Shown: in pieces, positions 7,351 through 11,510 of the stretch
Numbering within the stretch: position 1 is the stretch's first letter
Layout: every line of letters begins with the position of its first letter
NCBI GenBank assembly: GCA_025965815.1
Contig: JAOPWF010000692.1
Coordinates: 1 to 11,510 of the forward strand
DNA length: 11,510 bases
Source: Mycobacterium sp.
GTDB lineage: Bacteria; Actinomycetota; Actinomycetes; Mycobacteriales; Mycobacteriaceae
Reading direction: 5' to 3'
The notes under the pieces: generated by a model
The model's database searches: none
What the model saw: only the letters and a program-made list of their open reading frames with translations
Told to the model about the DNA's origin: nothing
Program-made: the position numbers and the translations under genes

Positions 7351-8780
7351 GGCATGTCCTGTCGTGCCGGTCCCAGCCCCGTGACGGCGGCGGCGATGGC
7401 CGTGGTGGCCGCACCGTCGGGCCACCGGATGGTGACGAGCGGATCGGAGAGGGTCGCACGGAAGGTGCCGCACGCTCGGGAGGTTGCCGGGCCGGGCGAC
7501 ACGACGCACCGTCCGGGGGTGTCCGCGGTGATCATCGCGAAGCCGGGGAAACAGGTCAGCCAGTCGCCCGCGCGGGCGTCGGTCGGCGTGGGCACGTCTC
7601 CGATGGCGATCTCGGCGCGTAGTCCGCTGGCCTCGGCCATCATCCCGGCAGTGCCGATCAGGCCGGCCATGCTGACGTCCTTGGCGGCGTGCGGGGCGGT
7701 GGCGCCCACGATGCCGGCCAGCTGCCGTAGATCGGCGGGGCCGCGCCGGGAGGTCGAATCCCATTGCTGCCCGGTGTAACCGGGGCGCCAGCCGCCGGAT
7801 AGGTCGGCGGTGACGGTCAGCGCATCACCGGGACGGGCGCCGCCGCCGGGAACGGGCTGCTTGGTGTGCCCGAATGCGGTTACGGACAACGCGGCGGGAA
7901 CGCCGACCTGGGTGTGGCCGCCGAGCACTGGGACGTCCCACGCCTGCGATGCGTTGGCCAGGCCGCGGATGATGCGGGTCAACTGGGAGGCGGTCGGTGC
8001 GCCGACAGCGTCGAGCATGCCGGTGGCCGTGGCGCCCATCGCGGCGAGGTCGTTGAGGTTGACCAGTGCTCCGCACCAGCCTGCCCATTCGGGGTCGCGC
8101 GCCACCATCGACGGCAGGATGGCGTCGCAGGCGGCGACCATGCCCCCGGCACCAACCGGGACACCGTCGTCGCCCCGGAACTTCGATGGACCGAGGGCTG
8201 CCGGGTGACGCTCGAGCGGCTCGAGCACACCGGACAGCAGCGACTTGGTCGCCGCTGCCAGCCGGGCGAACCGGTCGCAGGGCCACCGCACGCGTAGATG
8301 TGGGGTACTGCCGATAACGGTGCGGCCCAACGTGATCCAGCCGAGCTCGCCGAACAGGGCCGCGTAACGCTGCTGAACGGTCGCCTCGAATCGCAGCACG
8401 CCGTTGGTGTCCGCCCATGCGCACGCCGCGCGAATCAAAGCCCGGCCGACGCCGTCGCCGCGGGCCGCGGGCGACAACACCAGCCGGCTGCCGGTCCACC
8501 AGCCCAGGCCGGGGTCGATGACGGGTGCGAGGCGGACCCCGCCCAGCAGATGGCCGGACGGGTCGAGGGCAACCAGGACGGTGGTGGCGGGGTCGGCGTC
8601 GAGGGCGTCACGGTCGGTGCTGGAGAACAGCTGTTGCTTCTCGACGAACACGTGTTGCCGCAGCGCGGCATACTCGGCGGCGATGGGTGCCGGCTGTTCG
8701 TCCACCGTGGTGATGAGGTAGCCCTGCGGCGGTGCGGCGGCTTCGCCGGAGAGTAGTGAGACGAGCAGGTTTTCGGTCAC
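7347..8780 (-). CDS. Fused GNAT acetyltransferase / AIR-synthase-like protein (MSMEG_0567; Sll0786-Sll0787 type)
   Basis: Two-domain protein of 477 aa. Residues about 20-180 are a GNAT N-acetyltransferase domain, with the acetyl-CoA loop ARGDGVGRALIRAA at 106-119 (R-x-x-G-x-G). Residues about 195-477 are a PurM/SelD/ThiL-superfamily domain: FRGDDGVPV (201-209) resembles the GDDaav metal-ATP motif, NLNDLAAMGA (241-250) the ND-aaMGA motif, and PVLGGHTQ (284-291) the GGHT/GGET loop. In Synechocystis the two parts are separate genes, sll0786 and sll0787. The superfamily activates an amide or selenide oxygen with ATP; the substrate here is unknown. The start is taken as GTG at 8778-8780, seven bases after an AGGAG (complement of 8788-8792). 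A second GTG six bases upstream overlaps the preceding TGA but is only one base from the AGGAG. The longer open frame to 9515 is antiframe shadow. The TGA overlaps the nitrilase ATG. Confidence 0.9.
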   Translation of the reverse strand: MTENLLVSLLSGEAAAPPQGYLITTVDEQPAPIAAEYAALRQHVFVEKQQLFSSTDRDALDADPATTVLVALDPSGHLLGGVRLAPVIDPGLGWWTGSRLVLSPAARGDGVGRALIRAACAWADTNGVLRFEATVQQRYAALFGELGWITLGRTVIGSTPHLRVRWPCDRFARLAAATKSLLSGVLEPLERHPAALGPSKFRGDDGVPVGAGGMVAACDAILPSMVARDPEWAGWCGALVNLNDLAAMGATATGMLDAVGAPTASQLTRIIRGLANASQAWDVPVLGGHTQVGVPAALSVTAFGHTKQPVPGGGARPGDALTVTADLSGGWRPGYTGQQWDSTSRRGPADLRQLAGIVGATAPHAAKDVSMAGLIGTAGMMAEASGLRAEIAIGDVPTPTDARAGDWLTCFPGFAMITADTPGRCVVSPGPATSRACGTFRATLSDPLVTIRWPDGAATTAIAAAVTGLGPARQDMP

Positions 8781-8782
8781 GA

Positions 8783-9862
8783 TCACGCTCCTGCCGCGGA
8801 GAGCAGGCCGCAGGCGCCGCAGGCCGCGCAGCCGGCCTGCTGGTCGGCGCCGGTCATTCCCGCAGCCCGCAGCAGTGAGGCGACGCGTCCGGTGACGTCG
8901 GCGACCAGGTCGGCCGATGGAGGGGCGGCGCCGTCGGAGGTGGCCAGCGAACCGGCGAGCGGCCGGAAAGGCACCACGAACGGATAGACGCCCATGTCGA
9001 TCAGTTCGTCGGCGGCGGCGACGATATAGTCGGCGCTGTCGCCGAGGCCGATGAGCACATAGGTCGACACCCGGTTGCGGCCGAACACGCGCACGGCTTC
9101 GGTCCAGGCTGCGCGGTACTCGGCCAGCGGGACCGTCGACTTGCCGGGCATCCACGCCCGCCGCACGTCGTCGTTCATCGACTCGATGTGGATGCCGATG
9201 GCGGTCGCCCCGGCCGCACGGAGCTCGCCGATGACGGACAGGTCCGTAGGTGGCTCGCACTGCACCTGGATCGGCAGTTGTGGGAGGACGGCCTTGACGG
9301 CCCGCACGCACCTGGCGAGATGTGCCGCGCCCCGGTCTTTTCCGTTGGTGGTTCCGGTGGTCATCACGAGCTGGGTGATCCCGTCCAGGCGGACCGCGGC
9401 CTGCGCCACCTCCGCTATCTGCCCGGGTGACTTCACGGCAACGGTGTCGCCGGCGTACAGCGACTCCTCGATGGTGCAGAACCGGCAGCGCTGCGACTGG
9501 CTGTAGCGGATGCACTTCTGGATGACGGTGGTAGCGAGCACATTGGTGCCGTGCAGGCGCGCGATCTGCTCGTAACTGGTGCCGTCGGCGGTGGTGAGGT
9601 CGTAGAACCGCGGCCGGGCGACCGGGTGCACCTGGACACCCGTGTCGACACCGTCTAAAAGCACACGGGTGCCGTCGATCACGAGCTCACTGGACGGATT
9701 GATGGGAATCGTCGCTCCGTTGCCGGCGATGCTGACGTGCCCGTCGTCCGATGGCCCGGCGCCGGCGCGGCGCGATACCGGCGCCACCATCCGGGCGCCG
9801 CGCACGGCCAGGTCCGCCCGGACGCGCAGGCCGGGGCCGGTGGTCAAGGGAACCGAAGGCAT
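8783..9862 (-). CDS. MSMEG_0568-family radical SAM protein with atypical cysteine motif
   Basis: Radical S-adenosylmethionine enzyme of 359 aa. The cluster-binding cysteines are probably C117, C126 and C129 (CIRYSQSQRCRFC), a C-x8-C-x2-C arrangement in place of the classic C-x3-C-x2-C. Downstream TIM-barrel landmarks are QLVMTTGTTNG (164-174), QVQCEPP (199-205), GIHIESMND (223-231) and YVLIGLGDS (268-276). A second triplet, C345-x2-C348-x2-C351, is near the C-terminus and could bind an auxiliary Fe-S cluster. The first ~80 residues form a beta-rich N-terminal domain of unknown role. The reaction is unknown; the family (TIGR04043 type) is confined to Nit1C clusters. The ATG at 9860-9862 has an AGGGG just upstream, which overlaps the stop of the first operon gene; the spacer is eight bases. 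Family recognition is firm; active-site assignment is by motif only. Confidence 0.92.
   Translation of the reverse strand: MPSVPLTTGPGLRVRADLAVRGARMVAPVSRRAGAGPSDDGHVSIAGNGATIPINPSSELVIDGTRVLLDGVDTGVQVHPVARPRFYDLTTADGTSYEQIARLHGTNVLATTVIQKCIRYSQSQRCRFCTIEESLYAGDTVAVKSPGQIAEVAQAAVRLDGITQLVMTTGTTNGKDRGAAHLARCVRAVKAVLPQLPIQVQCEPPTDLSVIGELRAAGATAIGIHIESMNDDVRRAWMPGKSTVPLAEYRAAWTEAVRVFGRNRVSTYVLIGLGDSADYIVAAADELIDMGVYPFVVPFRPLAGSLATSDGAAPPSADLVADVTGRVASLLRAAGMTGADQQAGCAACGACGLLSAAGA
8788..8792 (-). promoter_or_regulatory. Shine-Dalgarno deciding the GTG start of the GNAT/AIR-synthase gene
   Basis: AGGAG on the minus strand lies inside the 3' end of the radical SAM gene. The GTG at 8778-8780 is seven bases away, an ideal spacing. 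The GTG at 8784-8786, which forms a GTGA overlap with the upstream stop, is one base away. Spacing favours the first; either gives essentially the same protein. Confidence 0.7.
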
Positions 9863-9870
9863 ATTCGCCC

Positions 9871-10401
9871 CTAGACCATGTAGGTCGAGTTGATGATGGC
9901 GCCCTTGCGGGCATAGTGGATCACGGCGTCCTGGACATCGAGGGGATGCGCGGGGATCACGCCTTCGATGAGGTCTTCCTCGCGACCTCCGTGCAGCGCC
10001 AGGCCGAATCGGCAGCAGAACACCGTGCCGCCCTCTTTGATGAAGCTGCCCAGGGCGTCGTTGATGTTCTGCTCACCGGGGAACGCGCTGTCACCGGCGG
10101 TAGGGAATCCGCGGGTGGCCAGGCAGTTGATCGCGCCGGGTCCATAGAAGTAGATGGCCGACTCGAAGCCCTTGCGCAGTGCGCGGGTCGCCTGCAGGAC
10201 CGCGACGAAGCTGACGGACGATTCGTGCGCGATGCCGTGCACCAGGGTGAAGTACGTCTCGCCGTCATTGGCCTTGTAGTCGGGAAAGATCTTGGTGCCG
10301 CCGTAGATGTTGGAACCCTTGGGCAGCGACGGGTGCGGGATCTCGCCGAGCGACTTCTCGATGTTGGTGGCGATGGCGTCGTCGATTTCGGTGGTGGTCA
10401 T
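9871..10401 (-). CDS. MSMEG_0572/Sll0783-family nitrogen starvation response protein (first Nit1C gene)
   Basis: A 176-aa cytosolic protein of the family that includes Synechocystis Sll0783, a nitrogen-starvation-induced protein whose loss affects polyhydroxybutyrate accumulation. The region FTLVHGIAHESSVSF to IYFYGPGAINCLATRGFP, with alternating strands and helices, suggests a DsrE-like alpha/beta fold (inference). Conserved-looking cysteines are C93 in GAINCLATRGFP and the pair C129-C130 in TVFCCRFGLALHGG. No nucleotide-binding or catalytic signature is evident. The ATG (10399-10401) has a strong AGGAG (complement of 10407-10411) five bases upstream, the best ribosome site in the cluster, as expected for an operon leader. 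The stop TAG is eight bases before the radical SAM gene. Function may be sulfur or persulfide handling, or sensing, but neither has been shown. The family assignment is firm. Confidence 0.92.
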   Translation of the reverse strand: MTTTEIDDAIATNIEKSLGEIPHPSLPKGSNIYGGTKIFPDYKANDGETYFTLVHGIAHESSVSFVAVLQATRALRKGFESAIYFYGPGAINCLATRGFPTAGDSAFPGEQNINDALGSFIKEGGTVFCCRFGLALHGGREEDLIEGVIPAHPLDVQDAVIHYARKGAIINSTYMV

Positions 10402-10424
10402 GAATGCTCCTGTGGTGGACTGCG

Positions 10425-10451
10425 ATTAACGCTTGTTCACACCATTGTCAG
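10425..10451 (-). promoter_or_regulatory. Possible promoter of the Nit1C operon
   Basis: On the minus strand CTGACA (10446-10451) resembles a -35 TTGACA with one mismatch, and GTTAAT (10425-10430) matches four of six bases of the -10 TATAAT. The spacer is only 15 bases, shorter than the usual 16-18. It would give a 5' leader of about 17 bases before the first ATG. The call rests on consensus alone. Confidence 0.25.
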
Positions 10452-10602
10452 CGCCACATTGCTTCGGAATGGTTTCATCAGGAATAACAGCTGATTTCGT
10501 AATCCTGTGAGCTTGCTGCGTCCACCGACCGCGCAAAGATGCCGTCTACCAGCAGATTTCGCGATGCTTCACAGCATATGCCAAGACGCAAACGGAAGAG
10601 AG

Positions 10603-10615
10603 TTCACGCGGTGAA
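10603..10615. promoter_or_regulatory. Inverted repeat TTCAC-n3-GTGAA, candidate operator
   Basis: A perfect 5-bp inverted repeat with a 3-base centre lies about 200 bases upstream of the first operon gene. The size and symmetry suit a dimeric repressor site, but it is short enough to occur by chance and is far from the likely promoter. Confidence 0.2.
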
Positions 10616-10744
10616 ACACAATGGCGCATTTCGGGCCAGGAGCGAGTTACAACCACGTCATAAGGTCCGCGATGGTCGTTACCGCCAGTGCATCACGAAT
10701 TTACGTAGCGAAACGCGATGGTTCGCGGCCGGCGACATGGGTCG

Positions 10745-11510
10745 TCAGCGAGACAGCACCTCGACCGGTGTGAACCGGGGCGGCTGCCCTGCCATGTGTG
10801 ATTCGAGCCACGTCGAGCGCCGGGCGCGCTGCCGTCGGTCGATCACATCGGCGCACCTGGGGAGAATCCGGCGGCCCATCTCATTGACGAGATTGGGCAC
10901 GAGGGGGGTCAGCGTAAGCCATCGGCGCCAGCCAGGGTCGGGCAACTCATTGACCTCAAAGGTCTTGGCGTAGAGGAAGAATCTACCCCAGTTGCGAACC
11001 TTGTTGTATTCCTTCGTCTTTCGCCTACGGACGTTTCCCGTGTCCTCGTCGGCGGGTCGAAACGCGGCAACGAACGACTGCGCGAGCATCTTGGCATCGG
11101 CACCGTCGCGTTTGTTGTCTTGCAACATGATCGTGTAGGCCATCCGCCACCAGTCTTCGACGGTCTCGGGGTAGTGGCTCGGCTCGACGCCGAGGACATA
11201 CCCGACGTAGCGCCAGAAGTGCATGTGATCGAGGATCTCCTCGTCGGTAACCAAATACCCAATCTTCTTGGCGTGCTCGTTCAGCATGAACGACGTGAAA
11301 AGGGTCCCCAGCTGGGCGTTCTGGCTGAGGGGGATGCCGAGCCGGGGGCCGTCCCATTCAGGGTGCGGAGCGATCCGGCGGCGAATCATCGAGTGCATGA
11401 TCCGCACCGTCACCGCGGTCTTGCGACCCTCGCCGCCGGGGCGAAGGCCGCCCGGCTCGGAGACGTCAATCCAGAAGCGGCACGTTTCGAGGAATCGGCC
11501 GAATGCGCTT
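10745..11510 (-). CDS. DUF2236 / MpaB-family oxygenase, C-terminal part (5' end outside window)
   Basis: The open frame runs from the window edge to TGA at 10745-10747, giving 254 visible residues. The visible start FLETCRFWIDVSEPGG and then GRKTAVTVRIMHSMIRR are the hallmark region of DUF2236 proteins, the family of the Streptomyces MpaB oxygenase and of latex-clearing protein Lcp, several of which bind haem. Further family features are GIPLSQNAQLGTLFTSF, HMHFWRYVGYVLGV (haem-pocket region in relatives) and EDWWRMA. A GTG at 11411-11413 is not the true start because homology runs on upstream through the window end. The substrate is unknown; mycobacteria carry many paralogues. The base composition is lower in GC than in the Nit1C genes. 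It is on the same strand as the operon but 343 bases upstream, so it is probably a separate unit. The family call is good; the function is open. Confidence 0.85.
   Translation of the reverse strand, partial: SAFGRFLETCRFWIDVSEPGGLRPGGEGRKTAVTVRIMHSMIRRRIAPHPEWDGPRLGIPLSQNAQLGTLFTSFMLNEHAKKIGYLVTDEEILDHMHFWRYVGYVLGVEPSHYPETVEDWWRMAYTIMLQDNKRDGADAKMLAQSFVAAFRPADEDTGNVRRRKTKEYNKVRNWGRFFLYAKTFEVNELPDPGWRRWLTLTPLVPNLVNEMGRRILPRCADVIDRRQRARRSTWLESHMAGQPPRFTPVEVLSR

Larger units (their letters stand above)
10402..10744. other. 343-bp non-coding spacer upstream of the Nit1C operon
   Basis: The stretch is visibly richer in A and T than the genes beside it and has no supported gene. It must hold the operon promoter and the 3' end of the MpaB-family transcript. 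Small symmetric elements seen are ATCAG/CTGAT with a 9-base spacer (10477-10495), GCATATGC (10574-10581), TTCAC-GCG-GTGAA (10603-10615) and GCGAA/TTCGC with a 9-base spacer (10708-10726). The last lies about 20 bases past the stop of the upstream gene and could be a weak terminator without a U-tract. No rRNA, tRNA or riboswitch fold was recognised. Confidence 0.6.

Noticed and set aside
8781..9515. N-terminal extension of the GNAT/AIR-synthase frame to 9515
   Set aside because: The extra 245 residues are Arg-rich, overlap the radical SAM gene completely, and no ribosome site supports them; AGGAG with GTG at 8780 fits.
10425..10455. GlnR binding box upstream of the operon
   Set aside because: The AC pairs found are separated by 8 (plus strand) or 10 (minus strand) bases rather than the 9 expected of a GlnR site, so no call is made.
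10708..10726. Intrinsic terminator after the DUF2236 gene
   Set aside because: Only a 5-bp stem with a 9-base loop and no T-tract; too weak to annotate as a terminator.
10539..10973. 144-aa plus-strand frame from the spacer into the DUF2236 gene
   Set aside because: Over half is antisense to a well-supported gene; the Arg/Ser-rich product has no recognisable motif and no convincing ribosome site.
1..11510. CRISPR array, insertion sequence, tRNA or attachment site
   Set aside because: No regularly spaced repeats, transposase-like frame, cloverleaf or flanking direct repeats were seen, so the operon's placement beside nei2 cannot be tied to a visible mobile element.

Overview
The window is high-GC actinobacterial DNA and almost certainly comes from a non-tuberculous Mycobacterium (or Mycolicibacterium). 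The GlpD2, RluA-like pseudouridine synthase and Nei2 proteins closely resemble the M. tuberculosis Rv3302c, Rv3300c and Rv3297 proteins as I remember them. Overlapping ATGA/GTGA junctions, GTG and TTG starts and very short spacers also fit.

Layout. Positions 1-2176 (+ strand) hold the 3' part of glpD2 (glycerol-3-phosphate dehydrogenase), translationally coupled to a small RluA-family RNA pseudouridine synthase. Converging on it from the minus strand is nei2 (2173-2940); the two genes share a CTAG in which both stop codons lie. From 10401 down to 2969 (- strand) runs a tightly packed eight-gene operon. In transcription order it encodes: an MSMEG_0572/Sll0783-family nitrogen-starvation protein; an MSMEG_0568-family radical SAM enzyme; a GNAT acetyltransferase fused to an AIR-synthase-like domain (Sll0786 + Sll0787); a Nit6803-type nitrilase with intact Glu-Lys-Cys triad; a 100-residue MSMEG_0570-family protein; an MSMEG_0569-family flavin monooxygenase; a second nitrilase-like protein; and an MSMEG_0565-family GT4 glycosyltransferase. 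This is the actinobacterial form of the conserved Nit1C cluster, whose homologues are linked to nitrile/cyanide nitrogen assimilation in pseudomonads and nitrogen starvation in Synechocystis. The true metabolite in mycobacteria is, as far as I know, not established. nei2 follows the operon after only 28 bases and may be its last cistron. A 343-bp, less GC-rich spacer (10402-10744) carries the likely promoter. Beyond it is the 3' part of a DUF2236/MpaB-family oxygenase gene, cut by the window end.

How it may work. Nitrilase, ATP-binding PurM-fold domain, acetyltransferase, radical SAM enzyme, flavin monooxygenase and glycosyltransferase, translated from one overlapping message, look like a pathway making or consuming a small nitrogenous metabolite, perhaps a nitrile or cyanide adduct. 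The most striking observation is that the second nitrilase-like protein has Asp in place of both the catalytic Glu and the catalytic Cys. It therefore appears to be a pseudo-nitrilase, probably a tandem-duplication product kept for a structural or regulatory role beside the active nitrilase.

No tRNA, rRNA, CRISPR array, insertion sequence or convincing intrinsic terminator was seen.
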